This document shows, in pieces, positions 29,170 through 38,589 of a stretch of 64,000 bases of DNA (positions are counted from its first letter, which is position 1; each line of letters starts with the position of its first letter). The DNA is from Fischerella sp. CENA71. Lineage in GTDB: Bacteria > Cyanobacteriota > Cyanobacteriia > Cyanobacteriales > Nostocaceae. A model generated the notes under the pieces. That model saw nothing but the letters and a program-made list of their open reading frames with translations. It had not been told where the DNA came from and made no database searches. The stretch lies in assembly GCA_024239075.1 (NCBI GenBank), contig JANBVI010000009.1, forward strand, positions 1 to 64,000. The letters are read 5' to 3'. Position numbers and translations under genes: made by a program.

Positions 29170-29282
29170 CAATACGGTTCGGATAAGACAAATCGATTGG
29201 CATCTAAACCCTGTAGAGACGTGCCATGGCACGTCTCTACATGCCCAAATCATGACGCAAAATTCTTAACCGAACCGTATTG
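29170..29282. mobile_element. MITE-like element, 113 bp, with terminal inverted repeats and 10-bp direct repeat
   Basis: The ends CAATACGGTTCGGATAAG (29170-29187) and the complement of 29265-29282 match at 17 of 18 positions. GGGGATAAGG occurs immediately outside both ends (29160-29169 and 29283-29292), as a target duplication would. There is no coding capacity. A 30-bp perfect palindrome (29212-29241) lies inside. The flanks are themselves G-rich repeats, so the duplication could be partly fortuitous. Confidence 0.65.
29212..29241. repeat. 30-bp perfect palindrome
   Basis: TGTAGAGACGTGCCA is followed directly by its exact reverse complement. Palindromes of this TGTAGAGACG...CGTCTCTACA kind are widespread in Nostocales genomes. 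Confidence 0.9.
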
Positions 29283-29329
29283 GGGGATAAGGGAGATAAG
29301 GGAGTGTGGGAAGAATTATTTAACAAGTT

Positions 29330-29400
29330 TCTTCTTAATGCCCGATCCCCCATCCCCGATCCCCAATCCTCAATCCCCAATCCCAATCTCCGATCACCAA
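29330..29400. repeat. CCCCAATCC-type STRR array
   Basis: Degenerate heptamers (CCCCATC, CCCGATC, CCCAATC) run in tandem upstream of the structured rpsD leader. Confidence 0.6.
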
Positions 29401-29417
29401 TTTCACCTGATTGCTTG

Positions 29418-29733
29418 TATAATATCCTGTGGAGTTAGCGAAAAATGTCTTGGCTGCTGGCATTAGCGCTGCCGTAGAGGCTTGAAACTCAAGCAATGAC
29501 CCACGGTTACACAGCGCGATCGCAACTAAAAGCTTGAAACGACAAGTACAGTACGGCGAGACACGCCGAAACTGACTCTGGAGTAATCAGAGTAAAAGCT
29601 TGGTAAAAGAAGCAACTTAATTTAAATAATGATGTGCGTTCTGTGAACCAAGAATCTCTAGCACTTTTGGGCAGGGAATGTCAAAATGGTATGTCTGGGT
29701 AAAAGTTGAAATTAGGATTAGATTAGGAAGCTC
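29418..29733 (+). promoter_or_regulatory. Candidate promoter and structured leader of rpsD
   Basis: A good -10 box TATAAT lies at 29418-29423, about 310 bp before rpsD; no matching TTGACA is seen. The transcribed stretch carries four compact hairpins in about 150 bp: GGCA...TGCC near 29459-29473, GCTTGA/TCAAGC near 29480-29494, GGCG/CGCC near 29554-29566, ACTCTG/CAGAGT near 29575-29593. It may be an autoregulatory S4 leader or a separate small RNA. It matches no RNA family I can name. Confidence 0.45.
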
Positions 29734-30342
29734 ATGTCCCGATACAGAGGACCACGATTAAGAATTACACGTCGCCTGGGTGAATTGCCAGGACTAACTC
29801 GTAAAAGCGCCAGACGCTCTTATCCTCCTGGTCAGCATGGTCAGAACCGCAAGAAGCGCTCTGAGTACGCTGTCCGTCTTGAAGAAAAGCAAAAACTCCG
29901 CTTCAACTATGGTTTGACAGAAAAGCAACTGCTGCGGTACGTACGGAAAGCCAGACGTGTAACTGGTTCTACTGGACAAGTGCTACTGCAATTGCTAGAA
30001 ATGCGCTTGGATAATACAGTTTTCCGCTTGGGTATGGCTCCCACTATCCCAGCAGCACGCCAATTGGTAAACCACGGTCATGTCACAATAAATGGTCGTG
30101 TGGTGAATATTCCTAGTTACCAGTGTCGGCCAGGAGAACTCATTGCTGTTAGAAATAGAGAAGCATCCCGGAAGTTAGTAGAAGCTAACTTGCAATATCC
30201 CGGTTTAGCTAACCTTCCCAGTCATCTTGAATTTGACAAAAACAAGATGGAAGGTAAAGTCAACGGTGTCATTGAACGTGAATGGATTGCACTCAGTATT
30301 AACGAACTACTCGTGGTTGAGTACTACTCACGTCAAGCGTAA
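29734..30342 (+). CDS. rpsD: 30S ribosomal protein S4
   Basis: S4 binds 16S rRNA early and nucleates assembly of the small subunit. The 202-residue protein has the N-terminal [19 protein letters not shown], the [21 protein letters not shown] segment, and the S4 domain (about 90-155, [38 protein letters not shown]). It lies alone here, as is usual in cyanobacteria, behind a structured leader. A strong inverted-repeat terminator follows. Confidence 0.98.
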   Translation: MSRYRGPRLRITRRLGELPGLTRKSARRSYPPGQHGQNRKKRSEYAVRLEEKQKLRFNYGLTEKQLLRYVRKARRVTGSTGQVLLQLLEMRLDNTVFRLGMAPTIPAARQLVNHGHVTINGRVVNIPSYQCRPGELIAVRNREASRKLVEANLQYPGLANLPSHLEFDKNKMEGKVNGVIEREWIALSINELLVVEYYSRQA

Positions 30343-30355
30343 TCGTCATTTGTCC

Positions 30356-30398
30356 TTAGTAATTGGTCATTTGCCAAGGACAAATGACCAATTACTAT
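30356..30398. terminator. Bidirectional inverted-repeat terminator between rpsD and moaA
   Basis: TAGTAATTGGTCATTTG (30357-30373) pairs perfectly with 30381-30397, giving a 17-bp stem with a 7-nt loop between two convergent genes. It contains the GTCATTTG unit of local STRR arrays. It lacks a strong T run and overlaps the last codons of moaA, so it may be a repeat that also terminates. Confidence 0.65.
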
Positions 30399-31381
30399 CC
30401 ACCAATTTGTGACATGGTGCGAGTGTACACACCTGTTGTACCTGAGTCACGCAACTTAAAATTGATTTCTGGTTTAATGGCTAGCAATTCTGTTACCTGC
30501 TGGCGAAGTTCGGTGGTCTTTACTCCAGTACGTAAAGCTGTTTTTAAATCTATTTGTCCAGTTTCGTTTAATAAACACGGACGCAACCAACCATCAGCAG
30601 AAAGACGCATCCGGTTGCAGCGATCGCAAAAACATTCCGACATCTGACTGATAAAACCCAGCGTTCCTTTCGCCCCCGGAATTTTAAAGACATCGGCTGG
30701 TCCATTACCACGAACTTGCGCTTCTGTCAATCCCCAGCGGGCGCGGATGTTTTGGCGAATTTCTTCAGAAGTTATCCAACCACGATCGCCAAATAATTCT
30801 GCATTCCCAATTGGCATAAACTCAATAAAACGGACGTGCCATTGTTTGTCAATAGTCAATGCTGCCAGATCCAAAACTTCATGGTCGTTGACATCAGGGA
30901 TAACCACTACATTTAATTTCAATGGGTCAAATCCTACACTATAAGCAGCTTGAATTCCCTTCCACACATCTTGCCAACGAGAACGACCACGATTACCAAT
31001 AATTTGGTCAAAAACATCAGGTTCGAGAGAATCCAAGCTAATATTAATTCGCCGTAAACCTGCATGATAGAGACTTTGTGCCATAGGGGCGAGTAAAAAG
31101 CCGTTGGTTGTCATCGAGAGGTCTTGTGTTTCTTGAAGAGAAGCGATCGCCCTCACCAACTCCACCACACGTGGACGCAACAAAGGTTCTCCCCCTGTCA
31201 AACGAAACCGGGTAAATCCTACGGGTATAAAAACTTCTTGAATAAGGGTGATTAGTTCCTCATCAGTCAATAAATTTTGCTTGAGGATATAGTCTAATTC
31301 TGCACCCTCTGGCATACAGTATTGACAACGGAAATTGCAGCGATCAATTAAACTAATCCGGAGGTAATCTACCTGGTTCAT
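30395..31381 (-). CDS. moaA: GTP 3',8-cyclase MoaA
   Basis: MoaA is a radical-SAM enzyme that starts molybdenum cofactor synthesis by cyclising GTP. The 328-residue protein has the N-terminal cluster motif CNFRCQYC (residues 14-21), the [12 protein letters not shown]-binding motif, the C-terminal cluster [20 protein letters not shown], and the C-terminal Gly-Gly that takes part in catalysis. Molybdoenzymes such as nitrate reductase need this pathway. No other moa genes lie nearby. Confidence 0.96.
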   Translation of the reverse strand: MNQVDYLRISLIDRCNFRCQYCMPEGAELDYILKQNLLTDEELITLIQEVFIPVGFTRFRLTGGEPLLRPRVVELVRAIASLQETQDLSMTTNGFLLAPMAQSLYHAGLRRINISLDSLEPDVFDQIIGNRGRSRWQDVWKGIQAAYSVGFDPLKLNVVVIPDVNDHEVLDLAALTIDKQWHVRFIEFMPIGNAELFGDRGWITSEEIRQNIRARWGLTEAQVRGNGPADVFKIPGAKGTLGFISQMSECFCDRCNRMRLSADGWLRPCLLNETGQIDLKTALRTGVKTTELRQQVTELLAIKPEINFKLRDSGTTGVYTRTMSQIGG

Positions 31382-31480
31382 GACTTTATAATTTTATCTT
31401 ATGATCTTCATACCTAAAGTATTTTTGTCAATGCATAAATACATTTTAGTTTGCGAATTTTATTTATGGTCCCGCCTAAG

Positions 31481-31517
31481 TGAAACAGGTTAGGATACTT
31501 TACGCTAACGTGTTTCA
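31481..31517. repeat. Hairpin repeat upstream of serC
   Basis: TGAAACA (31481-31487) and GTTAG (31489-31493) pair with CTAAC (31505-31509) and TGTTTCA (31511-31517), separated by opposed single G bases. It lies between the divergent moaA and serC genes. Confidence 0.6.
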
Positions 31518-31551
31518 ATCTGGCATGATCTATTTCATTAGTTTCTAATTT

Positions 31552-31578
31552 AACCCGGTTTCTCATAGAAACCGAGTT
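31552..31578. repeat. AACCCGGTTTCT hairpin repeat upstream of serC
   Basis: AACCCGGTTTCT (31552-31563) and AGAAACCGAGTT (31567-31578) pair at 11 of 12 positions around a 3-nt loop. Hairpins of this AACCCGGTTTCT type are dispersed in many cyanobacterial genomes. It lies 33 bp before serC and may affect its leader. Confidence 0.65.
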
Positions 31579-31611
31579 TGTGATCCCCATCTGCAATTTT
31601 GCAATTCACTT

Positions 31612-32790
31612 ATGTCAGAAAATCTTACTCCTCCAACCACCAAGCCTCACCGTCCGCATTTTTCCTCTGGTCCTTGTGCAAAACGCCCTGGCTGGTCTGT
31701 TTCTTCTTTACAAGATGCTTATGTAGGTCGCTCTCACCGTTCCGAGGGTGGGAAAGTGAAGTTAAAAGAAGTAATTGAGCTATCTAAGCAAATTTTGGGT
31801 GTACCCGCAGACTATCGCCTGGGTATCGTACCAGCTTCCGATACTGGTGCAGTAGAAATGGCGCTGTGGTCACTGCTGGGAAAACTCCCCCTAGATATCT
31901 TGGCGTGGGAAAGCTTTGGTCAAGAATGGGTCAAAGATGTTGTGGATGAACTACAGTTAAGCGATACTCGCATCCTGAAAGCATCTTACGGAAGTTTACC
32001 AGATTTAGCACAAGTTGATTTTAGCCACGATGTAGTATTTTTATGGAATGGAACTACTTCCGGCGTTCGTGTTCCAAATGGCGATTGGATTCCAAGCGAT
32101 CGCACCGGGTTAACTATCTGCGATGCGACATCAGCTGTTTTCGCAATGGATATACCTTGGGATAAGTTAGACGTAGTTACCTATTCTTGGCAAAAAGTCT
32201 TGGGTGGAGAAGCCCAGCATGGTGTCATCGTCCTTTCACCTCGTGCTGTAGAACGGTTAGAAACTTACAAGCCACCACGCCCACTACCAAAGCTATTTCG
32301 CCTCGCGCAAAAAGGCAAGTTGATTGAAGGAATTTTTCAAGGAGATACCATCAACACCCCATCAATGCTGTGCGTAGAAGATGCATTAGATGGGCTGAAG
32401 TGGGCAGAAAGTATTGGTGGACTTCCTGGTTTAATTAACCGCGCTCAAGCCAACCTAGCAGCTATTGCTAAATGGGTGGAACAAAGTAGCTGGGCAAATT
32501 TCTTAGCTGAAAAACCTGAAACTCGCTCTTGTACATCAATTTGTCTCAAGATTGTCGATCCTTGGTTCACTGAGTTAAGTCCAGAACAGCAGGGACAATG
32601 TGCAAAAAAACTGGCTAAAACCTTAGAAAAACAACAAGTTGCTTACGATATCGCTTCCTATCGGTCTGCACCTCCTGGAATCAGAATTTGGGGTGGTGCA
32701 ACAGTTGAAACCGCAGATATCGAAGCCCTATTACCCTGGTTAGATTGGGCATATGCAAGCGTGAAAGCGGAAATGAAAGAAGTAGCATAA
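31612..32790 (+). CDS. serC: Phosphoserine aminotransferase SerC
   Basis: SerC is a PLP class V aminotransferase that makes phosphoserine from 3-phosphohydroxypyruvate on the way to serine. The 392-residue protein begins with the family [13 protein letters not shown]. The PLP Lys lies in [22 protein letters not shown] and [10 protein letters not shown] are also typical, and [15 protein letters not shown] closes the fold. It belongs to the long type of SerC. Two hairpin repeats lie between it and the divergent moaA. Confidence 0.94.
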   Translation: MSENLTPPTTKPHRPHFSSGPCAKRPGWSVSSLQDAYVGRSHRSEGGKVKLKEVIELSKQILGVPADYRLGIVPASDTGAVEMALWSLLGKLPLDILAWESFGQEWVKDVVDELQLSDTRILKASYGSLPDLAQVDFSHDVVFLWNGTTSGVRVPNGDWIPSDRTGLTICDATSAVFAMDIPWDKLDVVTYSWQKVLGGEAQHGVIVLSPRAVERLETYKPPRPLPKLFRLAQKGKLIEGIFQGDTINTPSMLCVEDALDGLKWAESIGGLPGLINRAQANLAAIAKWVEQSSWANFLAEKPETRSCTSICLKIVDPWFTELSPEQQGQCAKKLAKTLEKQQVAYDIASYRSAPPGIRIWGGATVETADIEALLPWLDWAYASVKAEMKEVA

Positions 32791-32941
32791 TTGACAATTC
32801 CCCGAACTTCTAGTTTGGGGATTGTTAGCTTACCGAGCCGACTTGTCTCAACTTGTTACCTAATCAAGCCAAAGAGTTAAATTAGATTACCTGATGTAGC
32901 GTAATAGTCAGTGATAACAAGTAACACTCAGAGTTCGCAGA

Positions 32942-34018
32942 TTGTGTAATAATAAACCGATCGCATACACTATTACCTTCCCAACCGTGCAAGCAACTGA
33001 TAATTTTGATGAGTTAGCTGCTGCCTTACAACAACCAGCAGACCTGGATTTTGAAATACCTGATCCAGAAAACGAAGAAATTCCGGAGCAGGAATTTCAA
33101 CAGCAACTAGATATAGCTTGGCAAGTGTGCGATCGCTTTGATTTGCAAACAGAAATTTGGCGGGGGCGAATTTTACGAGCAGTGCGAGATCGAGAGAAAA
33201 AGGGCGGAGACGGAAGGGGTGCAGGATTTCTCAAATGGCTCAAGGAACGGGAAATCAGTAAAAGTCAGGCTTATGCTTGGATTCAGCTGGCTAATAGTGC
33301 CGATACACTTCTAGAAGAAGGCAAGCTAGATCCAAATGCTATTAAAAATTTCAGCAAACGCGCCTTTGTGGAAACCGCCAAATCAGCGCCAGAAGTGCAA
33401 ATCATGGTGAGTGAAGCAGCACAAAAAGGCGATCGCATTACTAGAAGAGAAGTACGTCAACTCACTGATGAATGGACAGCCATGTCGTCAGATTTATTAC
33501 CTGAACCAGTTAAGCAAAAAGCAGCAGAAAACGTCCTTCCTCCTCGTTATATTGCGCCTCTGGTAAAAGAAATGGAAAAACTGCCAGAATCGCATCAACA
33601 AAGCTTACAGAAGGAAATAGCCCAAAATCCCGACCTCGATACTCTCAAACAGGTAACTTCAGAAGCGCGTAGTCTGGCAAAATATCTCAAAGCAGCGGCT
33701 CAAGTCCAAGCATTGAACGAAGAAGAAGTTGACATCGAAAACGCACTTATAGAAGCACAAAGAGTCGGTTGTTTAAGCATAGCTGCCGACTTAGTAAATC
33801 AAGCATCCCAGCTAGAACAAACCATCGGCAAATTGTACATGACTTGGAAACGCATCGGTAATTTAGCAGACAGATTGTACGTAGATACAGGTGCAAGTAC
33901 ACCAGAATTGCGATCGCTCCTAGATTGCTTAGAACCCCTTGGTAGTGAAGTGATGGAATTACAACTCGGTGGTGCAGGAGAACGTACTGTCCGCCTGCAA
34001 ATTCAGGAAACGGGTTAG
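32942..34018 (+). CDS. Hypothetical protein with helix-turn-helix-like segment
   Basis: The protein is 358 residues from TTG at 32942. No ATG exists in the frame before about residue 155, and a stop lies at 32915-32917, so the start is uncertain. Residues about 80-130 (FLKWLKEREISKSQAYAWIQLA) resemble a helix-turn-helix of the ParB/KorB or DUF3102 kind, and the rest is alpha-helical and charged. I do not recognise the family. A DNA-binding role is only inferred. It is convergent with the DUF2237 gene. Confidence 0.7.
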   Translation: MCNNKPIAYTITFPTVQATDNFDELAAALQQPADLDFEIPDPENEEIPEQEFQQQLDIAWQVCDRFDLQTEIWRGRILRAVRDREKKGGDGRGAGFLKWLKEREISKSQAYAWIQLANSADTLLEEGKLDPNAIKNFSKRAFVETAKSAPEVQIMVSEAAQKGDRITRREVRQLTDEWTAMSSDLLPEPVKQKAAENVLPPRYIAPLVKEMEKLPESHQQSLQKEIAQNPDLDTLKQVTSEARSLAKYLKAAAQVQALNEEEVDIENALIEAQRVGCLSIAADLVNQASQLEQTIGKLYMTWKRIGNLADRLYVDTGASTPELRSLLDCLEPLGSEVMELQLGGAGERTVRLQIQETG

Positions 34019-34072
34019 TCATTTGTCATTTGTCATTTGTCACTTATCCCCCAATCCCTGCTTCCCAATTCC
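34018..34072. repeat. TCATTTG heptamer array plus C-rich STRR
   Basis: Three exact TCATTTG units at 34021-34041 and then CCCAAT-type heptamers fill the gap between two convergent genes. The same heptamer is part of the rpsD terminator hairpin. Confidence 0.8.
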
Positions 34073-34073
34073 C

Positions 34074-34436
34074 TCAAAGCGCGTGTTGCTTCAATTCATT
34101 TAAGGAAACATGTTCTACTGCTGATGCATGGGTTGCTGACAAAACTACTGGTGGTGCAACTCCAGCATCTAGGGCTTCTTTCCAGCGAGAGGCGCATAAA
34201 CACCAGCGATCGCCTGGTTTTAAACCCGGAAAATCAAATGCAGGAACAGGTGTACTTAAATCGTTTCCCCTTGACTTGGTAAATGCCAAGAATTCTTCTG
34301 TGACTTCTGCACAAACGACATGGGCGCCAAAATCACCCGCGCCTGTGCTGCATACTCCATCGCGATAAAAGCCTGTCATGGGCGAGGTACAACAAACTTC
34401 TAAGGGTTCTCCAAGGACGTTTTTAGCCTGTGTCAT
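34074..34436 (-). CDS. DUF2237 family protein
   Basis: This 120-residue protein matches DUF2237 over its whole length, with NVLGEPLEVC near the start, GFYRDGVCSTGAGDFGAHVVCAEVT, and PGLKPGDRWCLCASRWKEALDAGVAPPVVLSATH. Several conserved Cys residues suggest metal binding or redox chemistry. Function is unknown. It is a single gene with no operon partners. Confidence 0.9.
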   Translation of the reverse strand: MTQAKNVLGEPLEVCCTSPMTGFYRDGVCSTGAGDFGAHVVCAEVTEEFLAFTKSRGNDLSTPVPAFDFPGLKPGDRWCLCASRWKEALDAGVAPPVVLSATHASAVEHVSLNELKQHAL

Positions 34437-34494
34437 GGCAATAGCTTGTTACTGAAACACTATCAGAATAATTATGAAGGGTAAAGCATGAAGT

Positions 34495-34526
34495 GTGAAA
34501 TCAAGTTTCTTATTCTTGATTCTCAC
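34495..34526 (-). terminator. Probable terminator of the TPR gene
   Basis: GTGAAATCAAG (34495-34505) pairs with CTTGATTCTCAC (34515-34526) with one bulge, 35 bp beyond the stop of the minus-strand TPR gene. There is no clear T run after it. Confidence 0.4.
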
Positions 34527-34560
34527 TGTTCCCCGTTTCCTGTTCAGATTTCCCTCTTGA

Positions 34561-35424
34561 TCAATTTAAACAATTGATTTCGCGTAACAAATCTCCTAAT
34601 AGTCCGCGATCGCGAATTAAAATCAAATCAGGGTCATTTTTTAATAATTCTTGAAACTTGGGATTGATGAACAGGGCTGACTCTAGGTAGTCCAACGCCA
34701 GTGAATTATCCCCAATCCGGGCTGCACAACACGCGCAGTTATACCAAGCATACTCATCATTAGGTTTGATTTCGATGGCTTTTTGATAGTTCTTCAGCGC
34801 TGCTGCAAAGTTTTCTGTATATCTAAAAGTATCTGCTAGTTTGTAATAAGACCAAAAATCTTGGGAATTTATGGCTTGGGCTTGTTCATAACTCTTAATG
34901 GCTTCTTCGTAGTATTTTAAATGCCTGCAAGCATCTCCACGACGCAACAATGCCCAATAATCATTTGAGCGGATTGACAAAGCTTGATCATAGTCAGAAA
35001 TTGCATCTTCATAGCGTTTTAAGTGCCTTTTGGCATCTCCACGCCGAAAATAAGCCCAGTAATCATTTGGGCGAATTGTTAAAGCGTGATTGAGAGTTGC
35101 GATCGCTTCTTCAAATTGATCTAAATCTTCTATTAATATGCAAGCCCGATTGTAGCAAGCCCAATAATCATTAGGACGCAGTGCTGATGCCTCTTTAAAA
35201 CTGGCTACTGCGGTTTCATACTCACCCAATTCTCGTAAAGCACAACCTCTGTCATACCACAGCCAGTAAGCATTCGGGCTATTTTCTAATGCTCTGTCAT
35301 AACATGCTATTGCTTCCGCATATAGCTCTTGGTCATCAAGTCTTTTACCCTGTCGATACCAGTATCTGCTATCTCTTGTGAGAAGCAGTGGAATATCTGC
35401 CTTAGCCTCTGCTGCTTGACTCAT
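34561..35424 (-). CDS. Tetratricopeptide repeat protein
   Basis: From ATG 35424 the protein is 287 residues of at least six TPR units, period 34, with motifs such as YWLWYDRGCALRELGEYETA, YWAYFRRGDAKRHLKRYEDA and YWALLRRGDACRHLKYYEEA. Adjacent units share a YWA signature, showing recent internal duplication. TPR domains bind other proteins; no partner is indicated. The open frame to 35442 would start with TTG. Confidence 0.88.
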   Translation of the reverse strand: MSQAAEAKADIPLLLTRDSRYWYRQGKRLDDQELYAEAIACYDRALENSPNAYWLWYDRGCALRELGEYETAVASFKEASALRPNDYWACYNRACILIEDLDQFEEAIATLNHALTIRPNDYWAYFRRGDAKRHLKRYEDAISDYDQALSIRSNDYWALLRRGDACRHLKYYEEAIKSYEQAQAINSQDFWSYYKLADTFRYTENFAAALKNYQKAIEIKPNDEYAWYNCACCAARIGDNSLALDYLESALFINPKFQELLKNDPDLILIRDRGLLGDLLREINCLN

Positions 35425-35499
35425 AGTTTTTGCCCCAACCAAACAGTTACTACTGCTACAGACACACGCACTATTTTATATTATTGTGTCGGCGCATAA

Positions 35500-35560
35500 T
35501 TGGGTAGTGGGCAATAGGCAATGGGCATGGGGCATTGGGCATTAAGAAAAAACTAGTTAA
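35500..35560. repeat. GGGCATT heptamer STRR
   Basis: Tandem degenerate units around GGGCATT/GGGCAATAGGC lie between the TPR gene and the GH65 gene. Confidence 0.65.
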
Positions 35561-35614
35561 ATGATTCTCCCTTGTCTTCCCACACTTCCCACACTTCCTT
35601 GTCCAGAATGTCTC

Positions 35615-38563
35615 CTATCTCCTATCCCCAATCTTCAACTCATTCAACTTGGCACGTAAATCTGTCCAATGAACATCTGCTAAACTTGGTAGGACAATGT
35701 GAGCAGCACCGACTCGTGCAGCTGGGCCGAGTCCGATTGTCCACATCTGACCAGCTAAAGCTGCTTCGATACCTGCTTCGGCATCTTCTACAACTATTAC
35801 TTGGGCAGGTTCAAGTCCTAACTGATTGGCAGCATACAAAAATAGGTCAGGGGCAGGTTTGGGGCGTTGGACACTATAACCGTCAGCGATCGCATCTATA
35901 CGGTTGGCAATACCTAACTTCTCAATTACAGTCCGGGCATTTTTACTAGCTGAACCAAGGGCAATCTTAATTCCTGCTTGCTTTAATTCATCAAGCAAGG
36001 TGACTACACCAGGCAATAAATCATGAGGTGAGATGTTTTGGATGGATTCGACATAATAACGATTCTTACGCTCCATCATCTCTTGTAGTTGTGCTTCGGA
36101 ATACTTTTTGTCACCGACTATATGCAGAAGTGATTCTCGACGTGATACACCCCGCAAAGCTTCGTTAGCCTCACGATTGAAGGGTAATCCTTCTTCATCT
36201 GCTAGTTTTTGCCAAGCAAGATAATGATATTCCGCTGTATCTGTCAATACACCGTCTAAGTCAAAAATAAAGCCTCGGATGTCTGGTGACATGGTTGTTG
36301 GTGGTTGTTTGTTGGTTGTTGATTGTAAATCTCCGTGTTCCCGTGTTTCCCTGTCTCTCGTGTCCCCGTTCATCAAATCAAACTCATGCCATTTCCCACG
36401 CCACATCAACTTGAATTTCAGGCGTATCCATCCAGGGGGTAGGTGAGGATGAGCTATGGGTTCGCTGTTTCCCATTTGAATACCGCCAAAGCCTAAAACC
36501 ACTGCTTGCCAAACACCACCTGCACTCGCTCCATGAATGCCGTCTGGTGCATTACCCCGGACATTTTCTAGATCGACTAATGCTGCTTGCATAAATCTTT
36601 CGTAAGCTTCTGCTGTTTTCCCCAAATCTGAGGCGAGGATGGCGTGTATTGCTGGGCCGAGGGAGGAACCATAAGTGATATCGGTGCGGGGTGCGTAATA
36701 ATCCCAGTTAGCTTGCAAGGTGTGGGGGTTGTAAGGAGGTTCCTGTGATTGTCGCATCAGATACAACAGCATCAACACATCTGGTTGCTTGAGTACCTGC
36801 CGTTTATTGCCTTCCTCAATACCTAAGATAGCTTGGATAGATTTGGTGCGTGGTTCGTAGTCTTCGAGATTGATATCTTGCAATTGGAAAAATCCCTCGA
36901 ATTGCTCAATCAGCCCGGTTGACTCGTCGTAAGGAATCCAAATGTTGGTAATGATATCACTCCAACGCGATCGCCTGCCGGCACTTAGTTGCAATTTACC
37001 TTCTAGTTCTGTGGCTTTGTCAGGAAAATGTTTGTGTAGCCAGTCATAAATATAAAGTGCTTTTTCTAGATGCCATTGTACCAGTCGGTTGGTAAAGGCA
37101 TTGTTGTGGACAAATTCGTGATATTCATCAGCACCGATCACTTCTCGAATTTCGTAGCGTTCGTGTTTGGTGTTGTATTCTACTCGACTACCCCAGAATA
37201 CAGCAGTGTCGAGAATAATCTCAGCGCCGTAGTCCCGCATCCATTCATCATTGTTGGTAGCTTGCCAGTAGTACCATACAGCATAGACCACATCAGCACT
37301 AATATGAATTTCGCGATCGCGACACCAAATCCTAATATCTTCACCATAAGGATCATTAGGAGGCAACCACCGAGGCGTCACTTCATCACCAGTATCGGCA
37401 CTTTCCCAAGCATACATTGCTCCTTTATACCCATAATGTACTGCCTTTCGCCGCGCTCCAGGCAAAGTGTGATAGCGATAAGTTAGTAGATTACGTGCTA
37501 TTTCTGGTTGGGTGTAGATAAAGAAAGGAAGTATAAAAATTTCTGTATCCCAAAAAATATGGCCGCGATAACCAAACCCCGAAAGTGTTTTAGCTGGGAT
37601 ACTGACTTGAGCATTATTGCGTGAAGCAGCGATCAGTAATTGAAATAGGTTGTAGCGCACAGCTAGCTGGGCTGTAACATCTCCCTCGATCACAATGTCG
37701 CTTTTTTGCCAAACTTCTTCCCAAGCTTGGGTATGGGCCGTAACCAGGAGCGAGTATTCAGGTAATTGGGCAAGTTTTTCATCAGCGGCTGTGACTGGGT
37801 TTTCTACATGTTGTGAAGTAAAAACTGTCACTAGCTTATCTACTGTCACGGTTTGTCCTGGGGAAGCGAGAAAGGATGCGATGAAGGTAGGATAACCAGG
37901 TGGACTCGTGACTTGCAGCGAAGCTTCTGCATCGAAGATTTTTATACCAGTGGCTATACCCAATTGGATACGGGAGGAGCGGGTACGAAGATTTAACCAC
38001 ACTCCTGCTTTCGTCTTTCCTTGGTCTAATAATTCCCAATGGTTAAAACCCTGATTTTCTGGGTAGCCGTTAATACTAGCTTGGATTTCGATCACTCCAG
38101 CAAAATCAACTGGGGTGAGTTGACAACGCAGGACAAGAACGTGTTCATCTGCAAGGCTGGCAAACCTTTCAAAGTGGATATCAATTGTCTGATTGTTGGG
38201 ACTGCGCCAACGCACACTGCGGCTGAGAATACCCTGGCGCAAGTCTAACTTGCGTTCATAACTTAATATCTCACCTTTTTCCAAACGAAAGCGATCGCCA
38301 TCAATGGTAATAGTAAATGGTAACCAGTCTGGACAGTTAGCAAGTTCGGTATAGACAATCGGAACTTCATCGTAAACACCGTGAATAAAAGTAGCTGGTG
38401 AAGCTTGAGAATAACCTTCTTCAAAGCTACCCCGTGTTCCCAAATAACCATTTCCGATGGTAAAAACAGTTTCTCGGTAGCGAAACTGATCGGGTTCAAA
38501 CTGGGTTTCCCTGACAGTCCAATCTGTGTAGGTAAGATGCTGATAACGTCTTGTTGTATCCAT
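35615..38563 (-). CDS. GH65 disaccharide phosphorylase fused to beta-phosphoglucomutase
   Basis: The 982-residue protein joins a GH65 phosphorylase of the kojibiose/maltose/trehalose type (about 1-730) to a HAD-family beta-phosphoglucomutase (about 758-982). GH65 splits a disaccharide with phosphate; the catalytic acid Glu lies in VIGADEYHEFVHNNAFTN. The PGM part starts FIFDLDGVLTDTAEYHYLAW and would turn beta-glucose-1-P into glucose-6-P. The linker (residues about 729-757) is repeat-derived, and an ATG at 36292 opens the PGM part separately. Sucrose synthase lies just upstream. Confidence 0.92.
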   Translation of the reverse strand: MDTTRRYQHLTYTDWTVRETQFEPDQFRYRETVFTIGNGYLGTRGSFEEGYSQASPATFIHGVYDEVPIVYTELANCPDWLPFTITIDGDRFRLEKGEILSYERKLDLRQGILSRSVRWRSPNNQTIDIHFERFASLADEHVLVLRCQLTPVDFAGVIEIQASINGYPENQGFNHWELLDQGKTKAGVWLNLRTRSSRIQLGIATGIKIFDAEASLQVTSPPGYPTFIASFLASPGQTVTVDKLVTVFTSQHVENPVTAADEKLAQLPEYSLLVTAHTQAWEEVWQKSDIVIEGDVTAQLAVRYNLFQLLIAASRNNAQVSIPAKTLSGFGYRGHIFWDTEIFILPFFIYTQPEIARNLLTYRYHTLPGARRKAVHYGYKGAMYAWESADTGDEVTPRWLPPNDPYGEDIRIWCRDREIHISADVVYAVWYYWQATNNDEWMRDYGAEIILDTAVFWGSRVEYNTKHERYEIREVIGADEYHEFVHNNAFTNRLVQWHLEKALYIYDWLHKHFPDKATELEGKLQLSAGRRSRWSDIITNIWIPYDESTGLIEQFEGFFQLQDINLEDYEPRTKSIQAILGIEEGNKRQVLKQPDVLMLLYLMRQSQEPPYNPHTLQANWDYYAPRTDITYGSSLGPAIHAILASDLGKTAEAYERFMQAALVDLENVRGNAPDGIHGASAGGVWQAVVLGFGGIQMGNSEPIAHPHLPPGWIRLKFKLMWRGKWHEFDLMNGDTRDRETREHGDLQSTTNKQPPTTMSPDIRGFIFDLDGVLTDTAEYHYLAWQKLADEEGLPFNREANEALRGVSRRESLLHIVGDKKYSEAQLQEMMERKNRYYVESIQNISPHDLLPGVVTLLDELKQAGIKIALGSASKNARTVIEKLGIANRIDAIADGYSVQRPKPAPDLFLYAANQLGLEPAQVIVVEDAEAGIEAALAGQMWTIGLGPAARVGAAHIVLPSLADVHWTDLRAKLNELKIGDRR
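36303..36375 (-). repeat. Repeat-derived linker between GH65 and PGM domains
   Basis: On the minus strand the DNA has GGGGACACG, CAGGGAAACACGGGAACACGG and AACAACCAAC-type units. It encodes NGDTRDRETREHGD and a Thr/Gln-rich stretch. It belongs to the same family as the lysA and pit insertions. Confidence 0.7.
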
Positions 38564-38589
38564 CGTCTTTGCTGTTACTTACGAGACTG

